Assembly: GCA_037045225.1 (NCBI GenBank)
Contig: JBAOHZ010000009.1
Span: 2,232,001 to 2,296,000 of the forward strand
DNA: 64,000 bases
From: Nitrospira sp.
GTDB taxonomy: Bacteria; Nitrospirota; Nitrospiria; Nitrospirales; Nitrospiraceae
Direction: 5' to 3'
Shown: piece after piece, positions 32,451-40,700 of the stretch
How positions within the stretch are numbered: position 1 is the stretch's first letter
Layout of the letters: each line of letters begins with the position of its first letter
Program-made: the position numbers and the translations under genes
The notes under the pieces: model-generated
Seen by the model: only the letters and a program-made list of their open reading frames with translations
The model's database searches: none
What the model was told of the DNA's origin: nothing

Positions 32451-32528
32451 TTTCGATTCCTGCCGCCGTGTCCCTCTCGACCGATTCATTGTCTGAGGTG
32501 TCAGGCGTTCTGGCTCCCCCTCCTGGGG

Positions 32529-33221
32529 ATGCTCTGCCTTCTTACTCTCCTGTGGAGCGTGTCCCTGTCGCTGGCGCAGCCTGCCGAACCGGAGCATCAC
32601 CATGCGGTTGCCACTGGGGAACTGTGGGAGGGCTCGCGGCAGGGCATTGCCTACTCAGAGTTTAATCATCATTTGGCTGGCTCATTTTTGTTGCTCATCG
32701 GGCTAAGCGAAGTGCGCCAAGCGCTGGGATGGCCGGCATTGGTCTGGACTCGGTTTTTGCTGCCAGGGGCGCTGACCGTGGGAGGGATCTTCCTCTTGAT
32801 CTGGAGCGATCATGACTCCTGGCCGATCGGGTCGATGACGTTTGTGCAGACGTTCTTCGGGAGCGATGCGGAGGTCCTGCAGCACAAGACCTATGGAATA
32901 CTGGCGTTGGCTGTAGGCATCGTGGAGTTCCTGCGGAGGCTTGGTTGGTTCGCTCATGCGGTCTGGATGGTGCCCCTCCCACTGTTTGCGGTCGTCGGAG
33001 GCCTGATGTTATTCGGCCATTCCCACGGCGATCATCCCGCCGCCCATAAAATAGCGCTCCATCATCTGGCCATGGGCGTGATGGCCGTTACCGCGGGCTC
33101 CTCAAAGTTGGTCTCCGGTTGGCGAACCAGGTCAGTCGTCACCGAGCGTTCGTATTGGGAACTGCTGTGGGCGAGCCTGGTGGTGATCATCGGTCTGCAA
33201 CTCCTCGTCTACTCTGAGTAG
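32529..33221 (+). CDS. His-rich multi-pass membrane protein
   Basis: 230-aa membrane protein, starting with an ATG at 32529 inside a signal-like hydrophobic stretch (MLCLLTLLWSVSLSLAQ). The frame continues upstream to 32406, but that part crosses the terminator hairpin and lacks signal character. The mature part has about six hydrophobic segments (FLLLIGLSEVRQALGWPAL, LPGALTVGGIFLLIWS, GILALAVGIVEFLRRLGWF, and so on) and several His clusters (EHHHAVAT, NHHLAG, HSHGDHPAAHK, LHHLAMG). The pattern resembles CopD-like copper/heme membrane proteins, but that is only a suggestion. Function unknown. Confidence 0.7.
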   Translation: MLCLLTLLWSVSLSLAQPAEPEHHHAVATGELWEGSRQGIAYSEFNHHLAGSFLLLIGLSEVRQALGWPALVWTRFLLPGALTVGGIFLLIWSDHDSWPIGSMTFVQTFFGSDAEVLQHKTYGILALAVGIVEFLRRLGWFAHAVWMVPLPLFAVVGGLMLFGHSHGDHPAAHKIALHHLAMGVMAVTAGSSKLVSGWRTRSVVTERSYWELLWASLVVIIGLQLLVYSE

Positions 33222-33255
33222 TGCGTTCCTCGCAGCCCATGGGCCTCGCCTCGCG

Positions 33256-33284
33256 TTGACACCTCCGGGATGACTGTGTTAGCT
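33256..33284 (+). promoter_or_regulatory. Candidate promoter for yebC
   Basis: TTGACA (33256-33261), 17-nt spacer, TTAGCT (33279-33284), about 80 nt before yebC. The -35 box is perfect; the -10 box is weak. Confidence 0.4.
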
Positions 33285-33362
33285 CTACCTTTTTAATCAG
33301 CCATTTGAACGGGCTCTGAATTCGGCCAGATCGACGGTCGCTGCGAGCCAAGAGGAGTCGCC

Positions 33363-34118
33363 ATGGGTGGCCATAGCCATTGGGCAACAATCAAGCGGCA
33401 TAAATCAGCGGTCGACGCGAAGCGGGGGAAGGTTTTTACCCGTATCATTCGCGAGTTGACGATTGCGGCGCGGTCAGGCGGTGACCCCGATGGCAATCCA
33501 CGCTTGCGGTTGGCCATTGCGAAGGCCAAAGAAGCCAACATGCCCGGCGATAACATGAAGAAGGCTATCCAGCGCGGCACGGGTGAATTGCCCGGCGTGA
33601 CATATGAAGAGTTTACCCTCGAAGGATACGGTCCAGGAGGTACGGCGGTGCTGATGGAGATCACCTCTGATAATCGGAATCGCACCGTGGCCGAGATCCG
33701 CAATTTGTTGACTAAGAACGGCGGCAATATGGCGGAGGCGGGTGCCGTCGCCTGGCAATTCCACAAAAAAGGCGTGTTGGTCGTGGAGAAGGGCAAGATG
33801 GAGGAGGATGCGCTGTTGAGCCTCGCCCTGGAAGCCGGCGCCGAAGACGTGAAAGTGACCGACAGGGCGTTTGAAGTCCTCACCGACACCCACGATTTTG
33901 AGGCCGTCAAAAAAGCGGTCAGCGATGCGAAAATCGAATGCACGCTTGCCGAAATAAACTTCATCCCGCAGAATACGATTGCGTTGGAGGAGAAGGCCGC
34001 CGAGCAAATGTTGAAACTCATGGAAATTCTGGATGAGCACGACGATGTGCAGAAGGTCTATGCGAATTTCGACATCTCCGACGAAGTTATGGAGAAAGTC
34101 GCCGCCGCTACTGCCTAG
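33363..34118 (+). CDS. yebC: YebC/TACO1-family protein
   Basis: Conserved 251-aa protein of the YebC group. Start MGGHSHWATIKRHKSAVDAKRGK, then GGDPDGNPRLRLAIAKA and the segment NMPGDNMKKAIQRGTGEL are diagnostic. Members act either as transcription factors or as translation factors that relieve ribosome stalling at proline runs (as in TACO1 and recent bacterial work); which applies here is unclear. AGGAG precedes the ATG. It lies before ruvA in the widespread yebC-ruv arrangement, but ruvC, often between them, is missing here. Confidence 0.93.
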   Translation: MGGHSHWATIKRHKSAVDAKRGKVFTRIIRELTIAARSGGDPDGNPRLRLAIAKAKEANMPGDNMKKAIQRGTGELPGVTYEEFTLEGYGPGGTAVLMEITSDNRNRTVAEIRNLLTKNGGNMAEAGAVAWQFHKKGVLVVEKGKMEEDALLSLALEAGAEDVKVTDRAFEVLTDTHDFEAVKKAVSDAKIECTLAEINFIPQNTIALEEKAAEQMLKLMEILDEHDDVQKVYANFDISDEVMEKVAAATA

Positions 34119-34202
34119 TTCGGGAGGATCGCCACTGAGTATCGACGCGGCCGCAGTCTCTTCCCCAGGTACGTCGTACCACCGCACCCCCCTGCTACCC
34201 AC

Positions 34203-34811
34203 ATGATCGCCTTATTGACGGGCCTGTTGGCCTTCAAGGCGCCTGCTCTCGTCACGGTCGATGTGCACGGTGTGGGCTACGAAGTGTTGATTCCGCTCAG
34301 TACCTACTATGCGCTCCCCAATCCGAGCGAGTCCGTGACGCTTCGGATTCATACCCATGTGCGCGAAGATGCGATTCAGCTGTATGGCTTTCTCACGGCT
34401 GCTGAGAAAGAGGCCTTCCTCTTGTTGACCGGCATTTCCGGCATAGGGCCCAAATTGGGACTCAGCGTGTTGTCTACGCTGTCGGTGCGCGATCTGTTTT
34501 CAGCCATTCAAGCCGGTGATATCGAGAAGCTGGGCACGGTCTCGGGGGTCGGGAAAAAGTCCGCAGCCCGGATCGCGCTGGAATTGAAAGATAAGGTGGC
34601 GCGGCTCCATCCTGCTGGTGAACAAGTGGGGACGGAGACCGGGCGGCCCGAAAACCCGCTCTACGAAGATGCCTTGTCGGCATTGGTGAATCTCGGGTAC
34701 CGGCCGCCTGATGTGAAAGAGGCTCTGAAGAGGGTGGAGAAGTCCGGCGCCATGGCGCAGGGGCTGGAGGGCGTGATTCGCGAGGCACTTAAGGACCTAG
34801 CCAAGGGGTGA
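34203..34811 (+). CDS. ruvA: Holliday junction branch migration protein RuvA
   Basis: DNA-binding subunit of the RuvAB branch-migration complex (202 aa). OB-fold N-terminus (ALVTVDVHGVGYEVLIPLST), two helix-hairpin-helix motifs (LTGISGIGPKLGLSVLS; LGTVSGVGKKSAARIALEL) and a C-terminal three-helix domain that contacts RuvB (LSALVNLGYRPPDVKEALK). Length is typical. The next gene, a small secreted protein, begins 3 nt later. Confidence 0.95.
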   Translation: MIALLTGLLAFKAPALVTVDVHGVGYEVLIPLSTYYALPNPSESVTLRIHTHVREDAIQLYGFLTAAEKEAFLLLTGISGIGPKLGLSVLSTLSVRDLFSAIQAGDIEKLGTVSGVGKKSAARIALELKDKVARLHPAGEQVGTETGRPENPLYEDALSALVNLGYRPPDVKEALKRVEKSGAMAQGLEGVIREALKDLAKG

Positions 34812-34814
34812 CGC

Positions 34815-35321
34815 ATGCTGAAGTTGTTGCAGAGTCAAGGGGAGAGCCGCTGGTGGGTTGGGTCGGTGAGGCTGATCCTGGTGGCTGCATGGTTCTCACT
34901 CGGATCAGCCGGGCTTGCCGGCGCGACCGATGCGCCAGAGGAGCCGAAGAGCATCCGTAAGACCTGCGGGAAGTGTCCTGAAGGCTACGCCACCACTGGT
35001 GTCATCCAGGCGCCGGAGTTGTGCAAAGACGGCGAGCCGACCCTTGTGCAATGTGTGCCGTTGGGGGGGAACCTGCTGGCCGTGTGCGGGGCCTGTCCTG
35101 AAGGGTATACAGAGGTTGGGCGCTCGAATGTCCCTTCGCGTTGCGGCTCCACGGACGGCGGACTCGTTTCGCAGTGCCAGTTGCAGAACATGGGCACTAC
35201 CATGCCGGACCCCAGTCAAGGCGGAGTCAGGTGCCCGCCCGATTGTGGGAGCACGGCTGCGCCCGGCCAGGGGGCCGTACCCTCGCCGCCGAAATTCAGA
35301 CCCTCACCAGAGGGCAGGTAA
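34815..35321 (+). CDS. Cys-rich secreted protein of unknown function, between ruvA and ruvB
   Basis: 168-aa protein with an N-terminal signal sequence (VRLILVAAWFSLGSAGLAGA) and about ten Cys in the mature part. Two repeat units with a CPEGY motif are visible (KTCGKCPEGYATTGVI and VCGACPEGYTEVGRS), followed by a Pro-rich, disordered C-terminus. The pairs of Cys suggest disulfides, so it should be periplasmic or surface-exposed. It starts 3 nt after ruvA and stops 30 nt before ruvB, so it is inserted in a DNA-repair operon with which it has no obvious functional link. I do not recognise a family. Confidence 0.72.
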   Translation: MLKLLQSQGESRWWVGSVRLILVAAWFSLGSAGLAGATDAPEEPKSIRKTCGKCPEGYATTGVIQAPELCKDGEPTLVQCVPLGGNLLAVCGACPEGYTEVGRSNVPSRCGSTDGGLVSQCQLQNMGTTMPDPSQGGVRCPPDCGSTAAPGQGAVPSPPKFRPSPEGR

Positions 35322-35351
35322 CATCGAAGTCTTGTTCGGGCGGATCGTCTT

Positions 35352-36389
35352 ATGTCAGACCGCACAGTGAGCAACCAATTGACCGACGATGAACGTGGCC
35401 TCGAAGCCGCGCTGCGCCCACATAGCTTGCAAGAGTATGTCGGCCAGTCACGGATGAAGGAATCGCTGGAGATCTGTATCGAGGCGGCCAAACGTCGCGG
35501 CGAAGCGCTGGACCATGCGATTTTTTACGGCCCACCGGGGCTCGGGAAGACGACGATTGCGCATATCATCGCGCGGGAGATGGGCTCGGCCATTCGGTCG
35601 ACCTCGGGCTTGGTTCTGAGCCATGCCGGGGATCTCGCGGCGATCTTGACCAATCTTCAAGAACGGGACGTGCTGTTCATCGATGAAATCCACCGCCTCC
35701 CGGCCTCGGTGGAGGAAGCCTTATATCCGGCGATGGAGGACTACCAGCTGGATTTGGTGGTCGGCCAAGGGGCGTCCACGAGGACCGTGAAGTTGGAATT
35801 GCCGCGGTTTACGCTGGTGGGAGCCACGACCAGGGCCGGAGCATTGACGTCGCCGTTGCGGGATCGGTTCGGCTTGGTTCACAGGCTGGAGTTTTATTCG
35901 TCGCAGGAACTGACGTCGATCGTCACGCGTTCGGCCGGCTTGCTGAATATTCCGATCGACGAGGCCGGTGCGGCGGAAATTGCTCGCCGGGCTCGTGGCA
36001 CGCCGCGCATCGTGAATCGACTGATTAAGCGTATCAGGGACTATGCCGAGATCAAAGCCGGCGGTCGAATCACCAAGCAGGTGGCGCAGGATGCGTTGGT
36101 CTGGTTGGCGGTCGATGCCGCCGGATTGGATGAGATGGACCGGCGCATTCTCCTGACCGTCATCGAGAAGTTCAACGGCGGGCCGGTCGGAGTGGATTCC
36201 CTGGCGGCGGCGGTGCAGGAGGACAGGGGCACGCTTGAGGATGTCTATGAGCCGTATCTGATCCAGGCGGGTTTTTTGGAGCGTACCGGTCGTGGCCGGC
36301 AGGCGACCAGGCTGGCCTTCGATCATTTCAAGAAACGAAAAGATCTTCTCTCGCTTTCCAGTGACGATACATCTGTCGCAACTCCTTGA
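35352..36389 (+). CDS. ruvB: Holliday junction DNA helicase RuvB
   Basis: AAA+ ATPase motor of the RuvAB complex (345 aa). Walker A GPPGLGKTT near residue 61, Walker B LFIDEIHRL, sensor and arginine-finger region TLVGATTRAGALTSPLRDRFG, and C-terminal winged helix (QAGFLERTGRGRQATRLAF). Length and motifs are standard. Co-oriented with ruvA and separated from it only by the small secreted-protein gene. Confidence 0.97.
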   Translation: MSDRTVSNQLTDDERGLEAALRPHSLQEYVGQSRMKESLEICIEAAKRRGEALDHAIFYGPPGLGKTTIAHIIAREMGSAIRSTSGLVLSHAGDLAAILTNLQERDVLFIDEIHRLPASVEEALYPAMEDYQLDLVVGQGASTRTVKLELPRFTLVGATTRAGALTSPLRDRFGLVHRLEFYSSQELTSIVTRSAGLLNIPIDEAGAAEIARRARGTPRIVNRLIKRIRDYAEIKAGGRITKQVAQDALVWLAVDAAGLDEMDRRILLTVIEKFNGGPVGVDSLAAAVQEDRGTLEDVYEPYLIQAGFLERTGRGRQATRLAFDHFKKRKDLLSLSSDDTSVATP

Positions 36390-36528
36390 ATCGCCGCACC
36401 TATCCTTGCAATGCCCGCGCTGGCTCCTGTAGGATACCCACTTGTCCAAGTTCAAGCCGTGGGCTTGGAATCGTTTCGCGGTCTCGTCTCTCACGAGGCA
36501 GGATGCGCGAGGAGGGAGTCCCCCCGTC

Positions 36529-37605
36529 ATGTCTGAAGACCTGCAAGGACATCGTCAGGAAATCGACCGGATTGACGATCAGATTTTGCGCCTTTTGAAC
36601 GAGCGCTCGAAATCCGTGATCGAAATCGGAAAACTCAAGAAACAGAGGGATGCGGATGCGCATCTGCATACACCGGCCCGAGAGGCGGCGATTTTTGACC
36701 GTCTGAGCAAGCAGAACACCGGCCCTTTTCCCACCGATGCCATCCGGGCCGTGTATCGAGAGATCATGTCGGCCTCATTGTCTCTGGAGGGGCCTCAGAA
36801 GGTCGCCTATCTCGGCCCGAGAGCCACGTTTACGCACATGGCCTGCATGCAGAAGTTCGGGTCGTCGGCTCAATACATTCCGGTCAACAGTATCAAAGAG
36901 GTGTTCAGTGAAGTCGAGCGTGGTCGCGCTCATTTTGGGGTGGTGCCCATTGAAAATACCACCGAAGGAGTGGTGAATCACACGCTGGATATGTTCGTCG
37001 ATTCCAGTTTGCTCATCTATGGAGAGGTCCTGCAGGAGGTGGCGCACCACCTGATGTCCAAGAGCGGGGCCACAGGAGATATTAAGCGGATCTATTCGCA
37101 CTCGCATGCCATTGCCCAATGCCGTAATTGGTTGGAGACAAATCTGCCGCATGTGCCGGTGTCTGAAGTGGCCAGCACGGCCCGGGCGGCCGAATTGTCC
37201 GTCGACGATCCGTCGGCCGCCGCAATCGCATCCGAACTGGCGTCCCAATTGTACGGGCTGAAGGTCATCACGGCCCGAATCGAAGACAACATCAATAACT
37301 TCACCCGGTTCTTGGTGCTCTCGCAGAAGGCCCCGGAACGGACGGGCCGCGACAAGACGTCGCTGATGTTGTCGGTGAAGGACAAGGTGGGCGCCCTGTA
37401 CGACTTGTTGCGACCCTTTGCCTCGCATGGCCTCAACATGACCAAGATTGAATCCCGCCCCTCACGCCGTAAGGCCTGGGAATACATTTTCTTTGTGGAT
37501 ATCGAGGGGCACATCGATGAGGAACGGGTCAAGAAGGCGGCCGACGAGGTCAAGAGTCGCTGCCTCTTTATGAAGATTTTAGGGTCGTATCCCGCCTATT
37601 CTTAG
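36529..37605 (+). CDS. pheA: Bifunctional chorismate mutase/prephenate dehydratase (P-protein)
   Basis: Converts chorismate to prephenate and on to phenylpyruvate, for phenylalanine. The start at 36529 follows GGAGGGAG at 36511-36518; the frame extends 29 codons upstream without support. Domains: AroQ chorismate mutase (residues 1-85, HRQEIDRIDDQILRLLNERS), prephenate dehydratase (about 92-270, YLGPRATFTHMA; PIENTTEGVVNHTLD), and an ACT regulatory domain (about 283-355; LYDLLRPFASHGLNMTKIES and RPSRRKAWEYIFFVDIEG), which suggests feedback by Phe. First gene of the aromatic supraoperon. Confidence 0.94.
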   Translation: MSEDLQGHRQEIDRIDDQILRLLNERSKSVIEIGKLKKQRDADAHLHTPAREAAIFDRLSKQNTGPFPTDAIRAVYREIMSASLSLEGPQKVAYLGPRATFTHMACMQKFGSSAQYIPVNSIKEVFSEVERGRAHFGVVPIENTTEGVVNHTLDMFVDSSLLIYGEVLQEVAHHLMSKSGATGDIKRIYSHSHAIAQCRNWLETNLPHVPVSEVASTARAAELSVDDPSAAAIASELASQLYGLKVITARIEDNINNFTRFLVLSQKAPERTGRDKTSLMLSVKDKVGALYDLLRPFASHGLNMTKIESRPSRRKAWEYIFFVDIEGHIDEERVKKAADEVKSRCLFMKILGSYPAYS

Positions 37606-37621
37606 AGGCCCGAGTCACGCC

Positions 37622-38707
37622 ATGCCATTGAAGGTACATCCCGATATTGCCTCCCTTGTTCCGTATGTTCCTGGAAAGCCGATCGAAGAGCTGCAGCGAG
37701 AGTTAGGCCTTGCGCGGGCGATTAAATTGGCGTCCAACGAGAACCCGATCGGGCCGTCGCCCAAAGCCCTCGCCGTCTTGGGTGACACCGCTTCGACGCT
37801 GCATCGGTATCCGGACGGGGGAGCGTTTCGATTACGTGGGGCCCTGGCCGAACGGTGCAAAGTCACGCCTGATCAGGTCATTCTCGGAAATGGCTCGGAC
37901 GAACTCCTTGGCCTGCTTGCGCGAACGTTTTTGTCGCCGGGTGACGAGGCCGTGATGGCCGAGCACACCTTCGTGATTTATAAGATGGAGGTGAAGGCGG
38001 CCCACGGTGTGGCCGTGGAGGTGCCGCAGAAAAATTGGCACCACGATTTGCCCGCGATGGCGGACGCGATTACCGACAACACTCGCCTGCTGTTTATCTG
38101 CAATCCGAACAATCCGACCGGGACCATGGCGACCAAGGCCGAGGTGGCGGCGTTGATGGCGCGCGTGCCTGAGCAGGTGGTGGTGGTGTTCGACGAGGCC
38201 TATTACGAGTATGTGCGACATCCTGAATTCCCGGAGTCGCTCGGGTATGTGAAGGCCGGTCGCAATGTCATCGTGCTGCGGACCTTCTCTAAAATCTACG
38301 GCTTGGCCGGGCTCCGGATCGGCTATGGAATTACCACGCCGGAGATTACGAACTACTTGAATCGAATCCGTCCGCCCTTCAACGCCAACAGTATGGCGCA
38401 ACGCGCCGCGTTAGCGGCCCTGGACGATGACTCGCATGTGGGGACGAGTCGAGCCCTCAATCATGCGGAAATGGACAAGGTTCGGGCGGGCTTGCGGAGA
38501 CTGGGATTTGAGGCCTTGCCCAGCGAAACGAATTTCCTCTATTTCGATGTCGGAAGAGACGGCCGGGAGGTATTCGACGCATTGTTACGGAAGGGCATCA
38601 TCGTCCGCCACATTGACGGCCAAATGCTGCGGGTGACCATCGGCCTCCCGGAAGAAAATCATCTATTCCTGAGCGCGCTTGAAGATGTGACGCGCGCTCC
38701 TCGATAA
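37622..38707 (+). CDS. hisC: Histidinol-phosphate/aromatic aminotransferase
   Basis: PLP-dependent class I/II aminotransferase (361 aa) with PLP Lys in TFSKIYGLAGLRIGYG, and NPNNPTGTMATKAE. It lies between pheA and aroF/tyrA in the aromatic operon, so it probably transaminates phenylpyruvate and hydroxyphenylpyruvate, as the hisC-like (hisHb) gene in Pseudomonas does; histidine synthesis is an additional possibility. Begins 16 nt after pheA. Confidence 0.92.
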   Translation: MPLKVHPDIASLVPYVPGKPIEELQRELGLARAIKLASNENPIGPSPKALAVLGDTASTLHRYPDGGAFRLRGALAERCKVTPDQVILGNGSDELLGLLARTFLSPGDEAVMAEHTFVIYKMEVKAAHGVAVEVPQKNWHHDLPAMADAITDNTRLLFICNPNNPTGTMATKAEVAALMARVPEQVVVVFDEAYYEYVRHPEFPESLGYVKAGRNVIVLRTFSKIYGLAGLRIGYGITTPEITNYLNRIRPPFNANSMAQRAALAALDDDSHVGTSRALNHAEMDKVRAGLRRLGFEALPSETNFLYFDVGRDGREVFDALLRKGIIVRHIDGQMLRVTIGLPEENHLFLSALEDVTRAPR

Positions 38708-38725
38708 GGAAAGCGAGACGAGATC

Positions 38726-39739
38726 ATGATTATTGTCTTGAAGCCCGAGGCGTCGGAGCGCGAAGTCGATCATATTATCGACCGGCTTCGTGAGCTGGGA
38801 TTGAAATCGCACATTTCGGCTGGCCAAGAACGGACCATCATCGGGGTGATCGGGGATGATCGCATCTTGCACAATCAGCCCCTCACTGCGTTGCCCGGTG
38901 TTGAGAGCGTGTTGCCGATCCTGGCTCCGTGGAAGCTAGTCAGCCGGGAGTTTAAGAAAGACAATACGATCATTGACGTCAATGGCGTCAAAATCGGCGA
39001 CAAGAAAATCACGATCATGGCCGGTCCCTGTGCGGTCGAGCGGTTGGAACTGACCGTGGGCATTGCCCATGAGGTCAAATCGTCCGGGGCGACCATTCTC
39101 CGTGGAGGCGCGTATAAGCCGCGCACGTCGCCCTACTCCTTTCAGGGGCTGGGACGCGAAGGGCTGGATTATTTGGTCGAAGCCAAAAAACAGACCGGCC
39201 TTCCGGTGGTCAGTGAGATTCTGGACACTCGCGACATCGAGCTGTTTCTTGAAAAGGCCGACATCATCCAGGTCGGCGCTCGAAATATGCAGAATTTCGA
39301 GTTGCTCAAGGAGGTCGGGGCCTACGATAAGCCGGTCTTGTTGAAGCGCGGCCTCTCGGCGACGATCAAGGAATTCCTGCTCTCCGCTGAATACATCATG
39401 TCCCGCGGAAACCGGAATGTCATGTTGTGCGAGCGCGGCATCCGCACGTTTGAAACGCAGTATCGAAATACCTTGGATATGGCTGCCATTCCGACGCTCA
39501 AGAGTCTGTCGCATCTGCCGGTCATCGTGGATCCCAGTCATGCGACGGGCAAGTGGGATCTGGTGGCGCCCATGTCGAAAGCCGCGATCGCCGCCGGCGC
39601 CGACGGACTTTTGATCGAGGTCCATTCCAATCCCGAATGTGCGCTCTGTGATGGCGAAGAGTCGATCCGGCCGTCGAAATTTAAAGAGTTGATGGGGGAT
39701 TTGCGCAAGATTGCCGCCGCCGTCGATCGAACGTTGTGA
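38726..39739 (+). CDS. aroF: 3-deoxy-7-phosphoheptulonate synthase (DAHP synthase)
   Basis: First committed enzyme of the shikimate pathway, joining erythrose-4-P and PEP. The 337-aa protein has an N-terminal ferredoxin-like regulatory domain (residues 1-65, MIIVLKPEASEREVDHIIDR) typical of type I-beta enzymes, followed by the TIM barrel with AGPCAVE, GGAYKPRTSPYSFQGLG, QVGARNMQNFELLKEVG, KRGLSATIKE and IVDPSHATG. Metal ligand Cys and His are visible in AGPCAVE and PSHATG. Begins 18 nt after hisC. Feedback by aromatic amino acids is likely from the N-terminal domain. Confidence 0.95.
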   Translation: MIIVLKPEASEREVDHIIDRLRELGLKSHISAGQERTIIGVIGDDRILHNQPLTALPGVESVLPILAPWKLVSREFKKDNTIIDVNGVKIGDKKITIMAGPCAVERLELTVGIAHEVKSSGATILRGGAYKPRTSPYSFQGLGREGLDYLVEAKKQTGLPVVSEILDTRDIELFLEKADIIQVGARNMQNFELLKEVGAYDKPVLLKRGLSATIKEFLLSAEYIMSRGNRNVMLCERGIRTFETQYRNTLDMAAIPTLKSLSHLPVIVDPSHATGKWDLVAPMSKAAIAAGADGLLIEVHSNPECALCDGEESIRPSKFKELMGDLRKIAAAVDRTL

Positions 39740-39800
39740 GTGGCGTGGCACTCGTTGTTCTGCGGCGCCCGGCTTTGTACGCGCCAGAAATACCTCGACG

Positions 39801-40694
39801 ATGAAACCGCATTTTAAACAGGTGGCGATTGTCGGCGTCGGGTTGATCGGTGGCTCGCTGGGGATGATCATGCGTCAGCAGAAGCTGGCAGATTCCGTCG
39901 TCGGCATCGGGCGACGCGTCGAGAATCTCAAGACGGCCGTCGAGGTGGGCGCCATCGACCGATATGTGTCGGATCCGCGTGATGGCGTGGAAGGGGCGGA
40001 CTTTGTGCTGCTCGCGACGCCGGTGGATACCTATGAACGGCATCTGCAGGAATGGGCCGCTTGTCTCGCGCCTGGGGCGATCGTGAGTGATGTGGGCAGT
40101 GTGAAGGGTGATCTGGTCACGCGTGCCGAGGCTCTTCTTCCGCCGTCCGTGCGGTTCGTCGGTGCGCATCCCATTGCGGGCAAGGAAAAGACCGGCGTGG
40201 CGGCAGGATCCGAGACCCTGTTTGCAGGGGCGCGCTGCATTCTGACTCCCACGCTCAGGACGGATGCCGAGGCGCTCCAAACTGTTCGGGCGCTCTGGGA
40301 ACTTGCGGGTTCGGTTGTGCTGGAGATGGACCCCTTTCTACACGACAAGATTCTCGGGGCCGTCAGTCACTTGCCGCATGTCGCTGCATTTGCGTTGATG
40401 ACGGCACTGGCGGATGTGCGCGACCATGGGGTCCCCGAGCTGGATCTGGCAGGCCATTCCGGCGGCGGATTACGCGATACCACGAGGATTGCGGCCAGCT
40501 CGCCGGAAATGTGGCGAGATATTTTCCTGTGGAACCGGGACAATGTGGTGTCGTTGATCGAGACGTATGAGCGCCACCTCGGCGAACTGAAGCGCTTGAT
40601 TGCTGCCGGTGACGCCGCGGGGATCGAGAAGCAGCTGGAGAAGGCCAAGTATGAACGGGAACAACTCACGGCCCGCCCATCGGGGAAGAGCTAG
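39801..40694 (+). CDS. tyrA: Prephenate dehydrogenase
   Basis: NAD-dependent enzyme for tyrosine synthesis (297 aa). Rossmann motif VGVGLIGGSLG at residues 9-19, DVGSVKGDLV, HPIAGKEKTGV, and the catalytic His in SHLPHVAAFALM. The frame opens earlier (39711), but this ATG fits the family start. No ACT domain is appended, so feedback control is not visible here. aroA follows after 6 nt. Confidence 0.93.
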   Translation: MKPHFKQVAIVGVGLIGGSLGMIMRQQKLADSVVGIGRRVENLKTAVEVGAIDRYVSDPRDGVEGADFVLLATPVDTYERHLQEWAACLAPGAIVSDVGSVKGDLVTRAEALLPPSVRFVGAHPIAGKEKTGVAAGSETLFAGARCILTPTLRTDAEALQTVRALWELAGSVVLEMDPFLHDKILGAVSHLPHVAAFALMTALADVRDHGVPELDLAGHSGGGLRDTTRIAASSPEMWRDIFLWNRDNVVSLIETYERHLGELKRLIAAGDAAGIEKQLEKAKYEREQLTARPSGKS

Positions 40695-40700
40695 GCTGAG

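Noticed and set aside
32406..32528. N-terminal extension of the His-rich membrane protein
   Set aside because: The stretch contains the intrinsic terminator hairpin of the preceding operon and encodes no signal sequence.
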